A stretch of 43,317 nt of DNA from an uncultured Mycoplasmatota bacterium. Its GTDB lineage: Bacteria > Bacillota_I > Bacilli_A > RF39 > UBA660. The DNA lies in assembly GCA_900547995.1 (NCBI GenBank), contig URIY01000008.1, positions 1 through 43,317 of the forward strand, given 5' to 3'. Every line of letters begins with the position of its first letter. The stretch's first letter is position 1. Shown here piece after piece: positions 32,253 through 43,317 of the stretch. The notes under the pieces were generated by a model, which was not told the DNA's origin, ran no database searches, and was given only the letters and a program-made list of their open reading frames with translations. The translations under genes and the position numbers were made by a program.

Positions 32253-33371
32253 ATGGAAAAAAAATATAAAATATGTATATATGCAATTTGTAAAAATGAA
32301 GAGAAATTTATTGATAGATGGTTTAATTCGGTTAAAGAAGCAGACGAAATTTATGTTCTCGATACCGGTTCTACCGATAATTCTGTAAACAAACTAAAAA
32401 AATTAGGAGTAGTTGTTAAAAAACAAAAAATAGAACCATGGAGATTTGATGTTGCAAGGAATATATCTCTAGACATGATTCCAGATGATTACGATATATG
32501 TATATGTATAGATTTAGACGAAGTTTTAACACCAGGTTGGAGAAATAAACTAGAAAACATATGGAACAAGAACACTGACAGAATAAAATATATTTATAAC
32601 TGGAAATTAGATGCTAACGATAAACCATTAGTAAGCTTCTATTATGACAAAATCCATTCTAGAAAAAACTATAAATGGATTTACCCAGTTCATGAAATAC
32701 TAAATTACCAAAAAGAGGAAAAAGAAAATATTATTACCACTGATGAAATAATAGTTAATCATTACCCAGACGAGAAAAAGTCAAGAAATAGTTATTTACC
32801 ATTATTAGAATTATCAGTTAAGGAAAATCCCACTAATGATAGAAATATGCATTATCTAGGAAGAGAATATATGTTTCATCATGAATGGAATAAATGCATA
32901 GATACACTTATTAAACATTTAGATTTGCCCACTGCAACATGGAAAGACGAAAGATGTGCATCTATGAGATATATTTTAAGAAGTTATAAAAGCTTAAAAA
33001 GATATAAAGAAGCTAAAATGTGGGGAAATTTAGCAATAAATGAAGCTCCATATCTACGTGATCCATATATGGAAATGGCTATTTTAGAATATGAATTAGG
33101 TAATTATAAAGAAGTTATAAAATTGTGTAATACTGCTCTAAAAATTAAATCCCATCCAAAAACATATATAAACGAAATATTTAGTTGGGATATGACAATA
33201 TATGATTTACTCTCAATTTCACTATTTTACGAAAATAAATTAGAAGAATCACTTAAATATTTAAATATAATATTAGAAAATGAACCACATAATAAAAGAA
33301 TTATAGATAATAAAAAAATAATTGAAAATATGCTTAAAAGTACAAAAAAACAACAAAAAAAAGAACTTTAA
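32253..33371 (+). CDS. Family 2 glycosyltransferase with C-terminal TPR-like repeats
   Basis: The protein has 372 residues. The GT-A domain (about 1-200) opens IYAICKNEEKFIDRWFNSV, then YVLDTGSTDNSV and the metal/nucleotide-sugar motif CIDLDEVL (DxD-like). The C-terminal half (about 205-360) is helical with TPR-like units, for example YLGREYMFHHEWNKCIDTL and MAILEYELGNYKEVIKL. This SunS-like or beta-1,4-glucosyltransferase-like layout occurs in enzymes that glycosylate proteins. It is divergent from the collagen-like protein, its likely substrate by analogy with the sugar-coated BclA collagen. It has no membrane segment, so it acts in the cytoplasm. AGGTGA lies six bases before the ATG. Confidence 0.85.
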   Translation: MEKKYKICIYAICKNEEKFIDRWFNSVKEADEIYVLDTGSTDNSVNKLKKLGVVVKKQKIEPWRFDVARNISLDMIPDDYDICICIDLDEVLTPGWRNKLENIWNKNTDRIKYIYNWKLDANDKPLVSFYYDKIHSRKNYKWIYPVHEILNYQKEEKENIITTDEIIVNHYPDEKKSRNSYLPLLELSVKENPTNDRNMHYLGREYMFHHEWNKCIDTLIKHLDLPTATWKDERCASMRYILRSYKSLKRYKEAKMWGNLAINEAPYLRDPYMEMAILEYELGNYKEVIKLCNTALKIKSHPKTYINEIFSWDMTIYDLLSISLFYENKLEESLKYLNIILENEPHNKRIIDNKKIIENMLKSTKKQQKKEL

Positions 33372-33384
33372 CGTTCTCTTTTTA
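33358..33384. terminator. Bidirectional terminator-like hairpin
   Basis: AGAAC (33362-33366) pairs with GTTCT (33373-33377), flanked by a long A run on the left and CTTTTT on the right. It separates the convergent glycosyltransferase and VWA genes. Confidence 0.6.
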
Positions 33385-35946
33385 CTAATTAAACATTTTC
33401 TTCTTAAAAAATACTAATGTCATAAATATTGCTATAGACATAACTGATACTACTACAGAATAATCACTAGCATAAACACCTGTATCTGGAATTGTTTCAT
33501 AAACATATGTAACTACTAATTCGCCATCTATATATTTACCTTTTTCATTTCCAACTACTTTAGATAATTTATATTTTGCAATTTCCTTAGCTTTTATTTC
33601 ATAATCAGTACCAACTTGTCCTTTGATTATTTCAGGTTCAATTATTTCTTTATCATTTGAATCAACATATTTAACTTTTACTGTCCCATGTAAAACTGTA
33701 TAGTAAATATTGATTACATTTGAACCTGTAGTTATAGTTAATTCTTCTGGATTAACTGAATTAAATACATATCCATCAATTGTGATTACTTCATTTCTTC
33801 CATTGATTACTGTTTCAAATTTTACATCATTAACTACTTTAGATTGATTTAATACTTTATTTGTATCTTTCTCTAAATAATTAACTGTATAACTTAAATC
33901 TGTTCTCTTTGTATAGTAAATGTTCATTACATTTGAATCTGTTCCAATTGTTAATTCTTCTGGATTAACTGAATTAAATACATATCCATCAATTGTGATT
34001 ACTTCATTTCTTCCATTGATTACTGTTTCAAATTTTACATCATTAACTACTTTAGATTGATTTAATACTTTATTTGTATCTTTCTCTAAATAATTAACTG
34101 TATAACTTAAATCTGTTCTCTTTGTATAGTAAATGTTCATTACATTTAATACAGTGTTATCTGATAATACTAATGGATCAACATTAACTGAATCATAATT
34201 ATAACCTTTTATTGTCATTATTACATCAGCTAATTTTATTTCATCATATACATTACCGTCTTCAGATTTTGCATCGTGTAATACTTTATCAGTTCCCTTT
34301 TCTAAATAATTAACTACGTATTTAGTTGGATTTTTGATTACATTTAATGTAATAGTTGATACATTACTTATAACCACTTGCGATTTTCCATTTACTTCAA
34401 CTGTTGTTTCTACATAATACTTATAAGTTATTTTACCTAAAGTATCTTTTGTTGCATTGTAACTAAATGTTCCATCTTGATTTAAAGTAATATTTTCTGC
34501 TTTTCCATTAGTTTCATTATCATAAACAAGTACTATTCTATCTGTTACAGTTGCATTCTCATCTAAATTCTTATGCGTTAATTCATCATTATCTAAAATT
34601 CCTTTTTCTGCTGGTGTTGTAAATGTTGTTCCTTGCTTAATGTCATAGTAATCATCTTTAACTGTAACACCTGGAATTGGAACATATGGCTTATCAAAAT
34701 CAAGTGATATTGGATTACTTGAACCATATTTTGGATTTCCATCTACTGATTTAGCTTTTATAGTGGCACTTACATTAGTGTACATACTTCCGTACTCACC
34801 TTTTTTAGCTTCAACTGTATATGTTAAACTATTTGCTGCAGTTGACTTTATATCACCAATTTTCCAAGTAATAGTTGTTGTACCATCTTTATTTTCTATT
34901 GCAGTTGCTACTGATGGTAGTGTACCTTCTTTGATTTGAAATCCTACTGGTACAATATCAGTAACAATAGCATCAGTTGCAACTTTAGTAAAGTCATTTA
35001 CTATTTTATTAAATGCTTCCTTTAATCCAGCATAATCAGATGCAGTATATCTATACTTATCTGTTGGATTTGATGCGATATTACCTAAGAATTCATAAGC
35101 ATTACCTGATGCACCTTTACCAAAACCAATAGTATAAATTTTAGTACCATCAGCCTTCATAGTTGTTGCTTTATTATTAGTATTTGTACTTGGTTTGTAT
35201 GCATCTTTAGTAGTGAAAACATTTCCATAATTGCTATACTCCATAGCAACAGTATTATCATCCTCACTTACATAACATTTACCACTATTATAATAGTTAA
35301 ATCTTCTATGACTATAATACCCTTCACAATAATCATTCTCATAATTATCAGAGCCACCCATACCATGTATTTTATTATCAGTTCCTATGTAATATGTTGG
35401 TTCACCATCTGATAGTAAAATTACTATCTTTTGTGTATCCGTACCAGAACTTCTAAGCAACTCTTCAGCTTTTAATAAACCAGCATGCACATTTGTACCT
35501 TCGTTATTTATACTACTTGGAATACTATTGATAGTATCTTTTAAAGTAGTTACATCATTAGTTAATGAATTACTAGTATAACTTGTTAATAAATCAGACC
35601 CGTATGTTACTATAGCTGCTCTAGTTTTAGCTTTTGTTTTATCAGTTATTAATAACTCAATTAAATCTTTAGCAGCTGTTTTAGTATTTTCCATTGGAGT
35701 ACCATTCATACTAGAACTTCTATCAAGTACTAATACAACATCTGTCTTATCAACAGTAGAAAATCCATTTGCATTTACAGTTAATGTAACATCTGCGCTT
35801 CTTCCTTTCTCTAAATCTTTTTTACTTGCTGTTTTACTAAGTAGTATTTCACCTGCACTACTTTCCGCATTTACATAATTAACCCCAATTAAGAATACGC
35901 TAATTGATATTAATAATGTAAATAAATATTTTGCAATCCTATTCAT
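33385..35946 (-). CDS. Sortase-anchored VWA-domain adhesin with MucBP-like repeats
   Basis: The protein has 853 residues. The signal peptide is 1-27 (cleavage after VNA). A von Willebrand A domain (about 68-330) has a full metal site: D75-S77-S79 in DRSSS, a Thr in GTNVHAG and Asp in SDGEPT. A Cys/Tyr-rich insertion lies within it (about 200-235). Two strand-rich domains follow (about 330-540). Then come three or four ~71-residue repeats of MucBP-like type (YTVNYLEKDTNKVL), the last two almost identical. The C-terminus is IPDTG (819-823), a membrane segment and FKKKMFN, an LPxTG-type sorting signal with Ile for Leu. The sortase encoded 10 bp upstream is the obvious partner. It probably acts in adhesion or pilus-like assembly. 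Confidence 0.88.
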   Translation of the reverse strand: MNRIAKYLFTLLISISVFLIGVNYVNAESSAGEILLSKTASKKDLEKGRSADVTLTVNANGFSTVDKTDVVLVLDRSSSMNGTPMENTKTAAKDLIELLITDKTKAKTRAAIVTYGSDLLTSYTSNSLTNDVTTLKDTINSIPSSINNEGTNVHAGLLKAEELLRSSGTDTQKIVILLSDGEPTYYIGTDNKIHGMGGSDNYENDYCEGYYSHRRFNYYNSGKCYVSEDDNTVAMEYSNYGNVFTTKDAYKPSTNTNNKATTMKADGTKIYTIGFGKGASGNAYEFLGNIASNPTDKYRYTASDYAGLKEAFNKIVNDFTKVATDAIVTDIVPVGFQIKEGTLPSVATAIENKDGTTTITWKIGDIKSTAANSLTYTVEAKKGEYGSMYTNVSATIKAKSVDGNPKYGSSNPISLDFDKPYVPIPGVTVKDDYYDIKQGTTFTTPAEKGILDNDELTHKNLDENATVTDRIVLVYDNETNGKAENITLNQDGTFSYNATKDTLGKITYKYYVETTVEVNGKSQVVISNVSTITLNVIKNPTKYVVNYLEKGTDKVLHDAKSEDGNVYDEIKLADVIMTIKGYNYDSVNVDPLVLSDNTVLNVMNIYYTKRTDLSYTVNYLEKDTNKVLNQSKVVNDVKFETVINGRNEVITIDGYVFNSVNPEELTIGTDSNVMNIYYTKRTDLSYTVNYLEKDTNKVLNQSKVVNDVKFETVINGRNEVITIDGYVFNSVNPEELTITTGSNVINIYYTVLHGTVKVKYVDSNDKEIIEPEIIKGQVGTDYEIKAKEIAKYKLSKVVGNEKGKYIDGELVVTYVYETIPDTGVYASDYSVVVSVMSIAIFMTLVFFKKKMFN
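33737..34147 (-). repeat. 213-bp tandem repeat with near-perfect identity
   Basis: Two direct copies within the VWA gene have a period of exactly 213 bp (71 codons). About 198 bp (33737-33934 and 33950-34147) are identical on direct reading. A more diverged copy precedes them in the protein. The identity points to recent duplication or ongoing slippage and recombination. Confidence 0.85.
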
Positions 35947-35955
35947 TTTTCCCTC

Positions 35956-36660
35956 CTAAACCTTTTTTGCATTTATCAACAAAAGTGAGTTAACTGGATT
36001 ATACAAGCAAGTTTGTATAATAAGTATCTCATCTTCTGGTGTTGCCTTTGTATTTGTAGTATATATTGAATTATTAAGTGTATCTATATGTTTAATCCAA
36101 TCATCAGCATCTACATCATAGTGTTCATAATCATTAGACACTATTTGTACACTAAATATTTCATATATACTTTTTTTATCACCATCCCATAACTCAATAT
36201 ATTTATGGTCAGAATAATATTTATTATCTAAATAATTTTCTAACTTCTTAAATATAACATCATAAACATTCGAATTATGTCCATAAATGTTTATTTGTTT
36301 TGAGTTAAGATCAGTTCTATAATCAACAAATATGCTACCTATTATGTCATATTCGTTTCTTATTGAATGGTTTAAATAATACTCATTGTCATTACCTTTT
36401 ACTAACAATGTTTCTATGCCAGTACCTTCTATTTTAAGTGATCCCACTATATTATCATTTTGATAATATTTCTTGTAATAATCTAAACTATGCTTTGAAG
36501 TAGTATTTGTATCTTTCATAAGTGCCATTACTTGTTCAATTTCTGAGGAAACTTGATATTTTTTATATTGCATTACAATAGAGTTACCAACAGAATATAG
36601 CATAAACACAAATGATATTACTATAAGAAAACTCATAACCTTTTTTAAAATATTCCTCAT
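35956..36660 (-). CDS. srtB: Class B sortase lacking the usual catalytic Arg
   Basis: The protein has 234 residues. An N-terminal membrane segment (about 8-30) is followed by a class B sortase domain: INIYGHNSN with catalytic His128, then KYIELWDGDKKSIYEIFSV, and IIQTCLY with catalytic Cys218. In SrtB enzymes a catalytic Arg follows about eight residues after the Cys (pattern R-x-V-V-x-A). Here that stretch reads NSLLLINAKKV, with Leu or Ser in the Arg position. It may have altered activity or use another residue. Its substrate should be the VWA protein 10 bp downstream, with the IPDTG motif. The Shine-Dalgarno AGGGGG lies five bases from the ATG. The symbol is by class only. Confidence 0.85.
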   Translation of the reverse strand: MRNILKKVMSFLIVISFVFMLYSVGNSIVMQYKKYQVSSEIEQVMALMKDTNTTSKHSLDYYKKYYQNDNIVGSLKIEGTGIETLLVKGNDNEYYLNHSIRNEYDIIGSIFVDYRTDLNSKQINIYGHNSNVYDVIFKKLENYLDNKYYSDHKYIELWDGDKKSIYEIFSVQIVSNDYEHYDVDADDWIKHIDTLNNSIYTTNTKATPEDEILIIQTCLYNPVNSLLLINAKKV

Positions 36661-36722
36661 AACAACCCCCTGTTATATTTTAGTAAATTTGACTTATATA
36701 CCCCAATTCATCAACAAATTTA

Positions 36723-36751
36723 CGAATACTGCTTATAATAATTTTTGTCAA
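36723..36751 (-). promoter_or_regulatory. Probable promoter of the sortase-VWA operon
   Basis: TTGACA (36751-36746, consensus), a 17-bp spacer and a weak -10 TATTCG (36728-36723). The leader would be about 55 nt. A poor -10 with a perfect -35 can indicate an activator-dependent promoter. Confidence 0.5.
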
Positions 36752-36828
36752 CGTTTTATAGTAAAAATAACTATATTTATTTCAAAAATTAAATTATTGT
36801 AATAATATCACATCTAAAAAACTCATTT

Positions 36829-36850
36829 TGTCTACTTTTATGATGAGTTT
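36829..36850. other. Hairpin of unclear role between sortase and tsaD
   Basis: AAACTCAT (36829-36836) pairs with ATGAGTTT (36843-36850), with a 6-nt loop. It lies upstream of the sortase promoter and just downstream of the tsaD terminator on the minus strand, so it may be a second (back-up) terminator for the tsa operon. Confidence 0.4.
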
Positions 36851-36866
36851 ATTATTATTTCTTATT

Positions 36867-36897
36867 CAAAAAAAAATAGGCATTCAATCGCCTATAT
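36867..36897 (-). terminator. Rho-independent terminator of the tsaEB-rimI-tsaD operon
   Basis: ATAGGC (36876-36881) pairs with GCCTAT (36890-36895), followed on the minus strand by a run of nine T. It lies 10 bp past the tsaD stop. Confidence 0.85.
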
Positions 36898-36906
36898 TCT
36901 ACATTT

Positions 36907-37932
36907 TTAACTATATCTTTTTATATATTCATCTATACTATCAGTTGCTTTTGCATCTAAAGTTAAATCACTTATAATGTTATTCTTATAAGCATAATAA
37001 CCAGAAGCTGCTATCATTGCTGCGTTATCCGTACAATACTTAATAACTGGTATAGTCAAATTTATATTATTTTCATTACACATCTTACTAAATTCTTCTC
37101 TTATTCCTTTATTAGCAGCTACACCACCACATATAATAAGATTATTTACATTATATTCTTTTAAACTTCTCTTTGTTTTTTTAACAAGTATATCTGTTAT
37201 TATTTTTTGAAATGATGCTGCTAAATCTTTCTCATTTATTTCTTTTCTTCTCTCTTTTTCATTATGTACCAAGTTTATTACAGCACTTTTAAGTCCACTA
37301 AAACTAAAATTATATGTATCATCATCTAATGGAATTGGCAACTTATAAGTACACTTTCCTTCATGAGCAAGATTATCAACTAATGGACCTCCTGGATAAG
37401 AAAGACCAATAACTCTTGCCACTTTATCATAACATTCCCCAACTGCATCATCTAAAGTTCCGCCAATTTTTTTAAACTTAAAATGATTACTCATATAAAT
37501 TAAATCAGTATGTCCACCACTTATTACTAATGCTATAAGTGGAAACTTTAACTCTTTTACTAAATTATTTGCATATATATGACCAGTAATATGATGCACT
37601 GGAATAAGCGGTTTATTATACACAAATGATAAAGTTTTTGCAATTTGAAGCCCTACTAACAAAGAACCAACAAGACCAGGTCCATAAGTTACTGCAATTG
37701 CAGTAATATCTTCCATAGCTATATCTAAATTTGAAAACAACTCATCTAATACCATAGTAGCACTTTCTATATGACATCTACTTGCTATCTCAGGGACAAC
37801 TCCACCATATTTCTTATGTATATCCATCTGTGAAAGTACAATTGTTTTTATTTCATCTGTACCATTTTTTATAATACTAGCACTCATCTCATCACATGAA
37901 GATTCAATTCCTAATATATAAACATCTTTCAT
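36907..37932 (-). CDS. tsaD: tRNA N6-adenosine threonylcarbamoyltransferase TsaD
   Basis: The protein has 341 residues, the normal length. It transfers the threonylcarbamoyl group from threonylcarbamoyl-AMP to A37 of ANN-decoding tRNAs (t6A), working with TsaB and TsaE. Visible marks are the ASKHA phosphate loop GIESSCDEMSASI (8-20), the metal-binding H114 and H118 in PVHHITGHIYAN, ALVISGGHTDL, and YPGGPLVD with the final DNAAMIAASGYY metal/ATP motif. It is last in the tsaE-tsaB-rimI-tsaD operon, four bp after rimI, and ends at a strong terminator. Confidence 0.97.
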   Translation of the reverse strand: MKDVYILGIESSCDEMSASIIKNGTDEIKTIVLSQMDIHKKYGGVVPEIASRCHIESATMVLDELFSNLDIAMEDITAIAVTYGPGLVGSLLVGLQIAKTLSFVYNKPLIPVHHITGHIYANNLVKELKFPLIALVISGGHTDLIYMSNHFKFKKIGGTLDDAVGECYDKVARVIGLSYPGGPLVDNLAHEGKCTYKLPIPLDDDTYNFSFSGLKSAVINLVHNEKERRKEINEKDLAASFQKIITDILVKKTKRSLKEYNVNNLIICGGVAANKGIREEFSKMCNENNINLTIPVIKYCTDNAAMIAASGYYAYKNNIISDLTLDAKATDSIDEYIKRYS

Positions 37933-37936
37933 AAAA

Positions 37937-38347
37937 TCACAACTTTCTTTGCATTAAATAAGCATCAATTGTACCATTTGAATAATATTTTTTTCTAACA
38001 CTTATTATTTTAAAACCATTGTTTTTATAAAGTTTTATAGCCGGCTCATTATTAGTTTTTACTTCCAAAGTAATATTATCACAACCCTTACTACTAGATA
38101 TATCAATTATCTTTTTAACTAACAAATCACCTATTTTCTTATTTCTATATAACAAAGCAACAGATACATCAATAATCTCTGATCGATCATCAAAAACATC
38201 AGCAAGAATAAAACCAACTATTTCATCTTCTAATTCATATACATAACAAACACCAACTGGACTTATTTTCAAAATATAATCATTTGATATTTCTCTTCCT
38301 AAAACATTAACTAAATTAAAGTCATTTTCATTATATTCTCTAATCAT
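37937..38347 (-). CDS. rimI: Ribosomal-protein-alanine N-acetyltransferase RimI
   Basis: The protein has 136 residues with a GNAT fold. A first strand-helix MIREYNENDFNLVNVLG is followed by DVSVALLYRNKKIGDLLVKK, with the acetyl-CoA loop RNKKIG (R/Q-x-x-G-x-G/A-like), and NEPAIKLYKNNGFKII, a GNAT motif B. Family members acetylate the N-terminus of ribosomal protein S18. The start is the ATG at 38347, overlapping the tsaB stop (ATGATTAG) with GGGTGG upstream; a GTG or ATG further upstream would read through tsaB. The position between tsaB and tsaD is standard in Firmicutes. Confidence 0.92.
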   Translation of the reverse strand: MIREYNENDFNLVNVLGREISNDYILKISPVGVCYVYELEDEIVGFILADVFDDRSEIIDVSVALLYRNKKIGDLLVKKIIDISSSKGCDNITLEVKTNNEPAIKLYKNNGFKIISVRKKYYSNGTIDAYLMQRKL

Positions 38348-38969
38348 TATAACCACCCATCTTTTCAACCGCCTCAACTTCTTTTAAATAAACTGGCCTT
38401 AGTGCATGACAATTTATACCAATATCATTTTTATAATAATCATATATTCGTTTAATATCTAATTTTGGTTTTACTGTATTAAATTCCGAAATAGGAGTAT
38501 TAGAAATAATTAAATAATCTTCAAGTTTTATAATTTTATTTATTAAATCATCTTTGTTAATATATGATTCATCTAAAATATTATTATAATTACTATCATA
38601 AATAGCCGCATATACATAATTCCTTCTAGCATCAATAGAAGAAATATAATATTTATAACCCATATTAGATATAGCATATGCTTTTAAAGTAGATATTGGT
38701 ACTACATTTATATTACATGCCCAAGCATATATTTTTGCAATAGTAACACCAATTCTGATGCCTGTAAAAGAACCAGGTCCGTTTACAACCATTATTTTAT
38801 TAACACTATTTCTCTTAATATTATTCTTATCAAATATACTTTCTATTGCACTCATAGCATACTTAGAATGTTCACTAGATGGCAAAGTAATTTCATCAAG
38901 TATAACATCATCATTAATAATTGAAACAGTAAGAGTATCTGTACTTGTATCTATAAATAAAGTTATCAC
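38340..38969 (-). CDS. tsaB: tRNA threonylcarbamoyladenosine biosynthesis protein TsaB
   Basis: The protein has 209 residues, an inactive TsaD-like ASKHA protein that bridges TsaD and TsaE. It shows the N-terminal strand LFIDTSTDTLTVSII, the conserved VNGPGSFTGIRIGVTIAK and, later, SSIDARRNYVYAAIYD. The length is slightly below the typical 220-230. The ATG at 38969 overlaps the tsaE stop by four bases, giving tight coupling with its partner. Confidence 0.95.
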   Translation of the reverse strand: MITLFIDTSTDTLTVSIINDDVILDEITLPSSEHSKYAMSAIESIFDKNNIKRNSVNKIMVVNGPGSFTGIRIGVTIAKIYAWACNINVVPISTLKAYAISNMGYKYYISSIDARRNYVYAAIYDSNYNNILDESYINKDDLINKIIKLEDYLIISNTPISEFNTVKPKLDIKRIYDYYKNDIGINCHALRPVYLKEVEAVEKMGGYND

Positions 38970-39418
38970 AAAATTGCCTCACACAACTCTTCATATTTAA
39001 TACCATGTGGTTTAAAAATTAAAATTCTAGTATCTTCATCAACAACCTTAATTTTTACATCCAATCTTTCCTCAGGCAAATAATCTTCAATTAAATCTGC
39101 CCATTCAATAATAACTACTCCACCTTTTGTAAAATACTCCTCAAGTCCAAGGTTTTTAACATCTCCATTTAACCTGTATAAATCCATATGATATAAATTC
39201 ATTTCACCAGTAGTATATTCTTTTATTATATTAAAAGTAGGGGAAGTTATATTCTCATCTATACCTAATGCCTCAGCAAAACCCTTTGTAAAAATCGTCT
39301 TACCACTTCCTAAATCACCAGTTAAACATATAACCATATTAGGAAATTTTTCTGATTCAATGTTTTGTGCTATCTCCATAGTATCTTCTTCACATTTAGT
39401 TGTTATCTTATAATCCAT
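38966..39418 (-). CDS. tsaE: tRNA threonylcarbamoyladenosine biosynthesis ATPase TsaE
   Basis: The protein has 150 residues. It is a small P-loop ATPase that drives the TsaB-TsaD-TsaE cycle for t6A synthesis. Walker A is GDLGSGKT (34-41), followed by FTKGFAEALGI and SPTFNIIKEY, the conserved switch region; LYHMDLYRL and VVIIEWADLI are further family signatures. The start is the ATG at 39418, with AGGTGA upstream; a GTG at 39427 overlaps that site. It is first in the operon, with a promoter at 39435-39463. Confidence 0.96.
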   Translation of the reverse strand: MDYKITTKCEEDTMEIAQNIESEKFPNMVICLTGDLGSGKTIFTKGFAEALGIDENITSPTFNIIKEYTTGEMNLYHMDLYRLNGDVKNLGLEEYFTKGGVVIIEWADLIEDYLPEERLDVKIKVVDEDTRILIFKPHGIKYEELCEAIL

Positions 39419-39434
39419 TTCTATCACCTATTTA

Positions 39435-39463
39435 ATTATAATAAAAAGATTTATTTAATACAA
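39435..39463 (-). promoter_or_regulatory. Promoter of the tsaE operon
   Basis: TTGTAT (39463-39458), a 17-bp spacer and TATAAT (39440-39435, consensus). The distance to the tsaE start is short, about 17 bp from the -10 box, so the leader would be around 10 nt. Confidence 0.55.
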
Positions 39464-39494
39464 GCCAAAACACATAAAATTTACACACACAAAA

Positions 39495-39530
39495 TAAATA
39501 AAAAAAAATAAGACAAGGATCTTATTTTAA
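39495..39530 (-). terminator. Terminator of the rRNA operon
   Basis: AAATAAG (39506-39512) pairs with CTTATTT (39521-39527), followed on the minus strand by a long T/A-rich run. It lies about 14 bases past the 5S 3' end. Confidence 0.8.
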
Positions 39531-39540
39531 AAAATAAAAA

Positions 39541-39646
39541 GACTGGCGACGACCTATTTTAGCATTCACTATTTTCGGCGTTTAAGTGCTTAACTTCTGT
39601 GTTCGGGATGGGAACAGGTGTATCCACTTAGCAATCATCACCAGTA
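39541..39646 (-). rRNA. rrf: 5S ribosomal RNA
   Basis: On the minus strand the sequence opens CTGGTGATGATTGCTAAG and contains the invariant CCCATCCCGAACACAGAAG, closing in GGTCGTCGCCAG, whose ends pair with the start. The length is about 106 nt; the boundaries are approximate by a few bases. It is third in the rRNA operon. Confidence 0.93.
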
Positions 39647-39705
39647 CAAATATAGAGAAATTAATTCTCTGAAAACATGATAACATGGGTTGCAACAAAT
39701 TAGAT

Positions 39706-42629
<2,924 letters not shown>

Positions 42630-42819
42630 ACCATCATCCTAATTTGATGAGATCTTTTGTATTAAACAAAAATGAGATCTTAATGTAATACTGCTCGTTA
42701 CAGTATTACACCCATATTATCAAGTTTTCAAAGAACTAACTTCTTGAGAGAACAATCTCTCAAAACTAAGCAAAACATACAAGTAGCTAAAGATACATAT
42801 CGTATAAATCTTTCTCCAT
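42630..42819 (-). other. 16S-23S spacer without tRNA genes
   Basis: About 190 bp. A stem TTGAGAGA / TCTCTCAA precedes GTTCTTTGAAAACTT on the minus strand, matching the boxB-boxA antitermination arrangement of Firmicutes spacers. A 9-bp stem, GTAATACTG / CAGTATTAC (about 42684-42708), and AGATCTCAT/ATGAGATCT pairing near the 23S start look like processing stems. No tRNA cloverleaf is present. Confidence 0.7.

Positions 42820-43317
<498 letters not shown>

Noticed and set aside
33737..34147. CRISPR-like direct repeats
   Set aside because: The repeats are long, contiguous, in frame and encode protein modules; no spacer pattern exists anywhere in the window.
42630..42819. tRNA genes in the 16S-23S spacer
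   Set aside because: No cloverleaf, T-loop or CCA-proximal pattern; the hairpins fit antitermination and processing elements.

Overview
The window is AT-rich, low-GC Gram-positive DNA outside its rRNA genes. It has Firmicutes-type Shine-Dalgarno sites, TTGACA/TATAAT-like promoters, mostly TAA stops, and Trp encoded by TGG. A SipW-type signal-peptidase locus, a class B sortase, a collagen-like protein and an rRNA operon with a tRNA-free spacer all suit an uncultured gut Bacilli/Mollicutes-related lineage (RF39-like). That placement is inference; the 16S piece at 42820-43317 could test it.

Layout. (1) 1-54: start of a prepilin-like gene (minus strand), then a terminator. (2) 183-18858, all minus: an 18.7-kb surface-protein locus in about three transcription units. 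It holds at least seven exported proteins whose signal peptides end in a SipW-like (S/T)-(Y/L)-A-(W/F/R/I)-(F/Y) motif. It also holds a SipW-like signal peptidase, a second SipW-like peptidase fused to a ~500-residue cytoplasmic part, and a third SipW-like protein with no catalytic Ser or His. Alongside lie a membrane-anchored McrB-like AAA+ ATPase, a nuclease-less DUF2357/McrC-like partner, a 547-residue cytoplasmic protein class with no recognised family and a 46-residue protein. This combination is the best candidate for an undescribed system: a McrBC-derived AAA+ machine apparently moved to the membrane to serve export or assembly of TasA/camelysin-like surface proteins. (3) 18973-24377, mainly plus: a decayed SsuABC/ThiXYZ-type ABC transporter. 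Its binding-protein gene lost its 5' two-thirds at the edge of the surface locus. Its permease gene is split by a 3.4-kb serine-recombinase element (20803-24193) carrying the recombinase, a 41-codon ORF and an AlbA_2/GHKL ATP-binding protein flanked by 11-bp-period repeats. (4) 24388-27241: two membrane-anchored proteins and a lipoprotein. (5) 27301-31455: two paralogous ECF sigma/anti-sigma pairs with matching autoregulatory-type promoters, separated by a small protein, an XRE regulator and a promoter-terminator unit that could be a small RNA or attenuator. (6) 31534-33371: a collagen-like protein divergent from a GT2 glycosyltransferase, a likely glycosylation pair. (7) 33385-36660: a class B sortase (lacking the usual Arg) and a VWA adhesin with an IPDTG sorting signal. 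(8) 36907-39418: tsaE-tsaB-rimI-tsaD, the t6A tRNA-modification operon. (9) 39541-43317: rRNA operon on the minus strand, 16S (partial), 23S, 5S.

The theme is cell-surface construction: three separate anchoring or export routes (SipW/TasA-like, sortase B, collagen-like plus glycosyltransferase), with two ECF sigma modules nearby that may sense the envelope. Mobile-element damage is confined to the ABC transporter.
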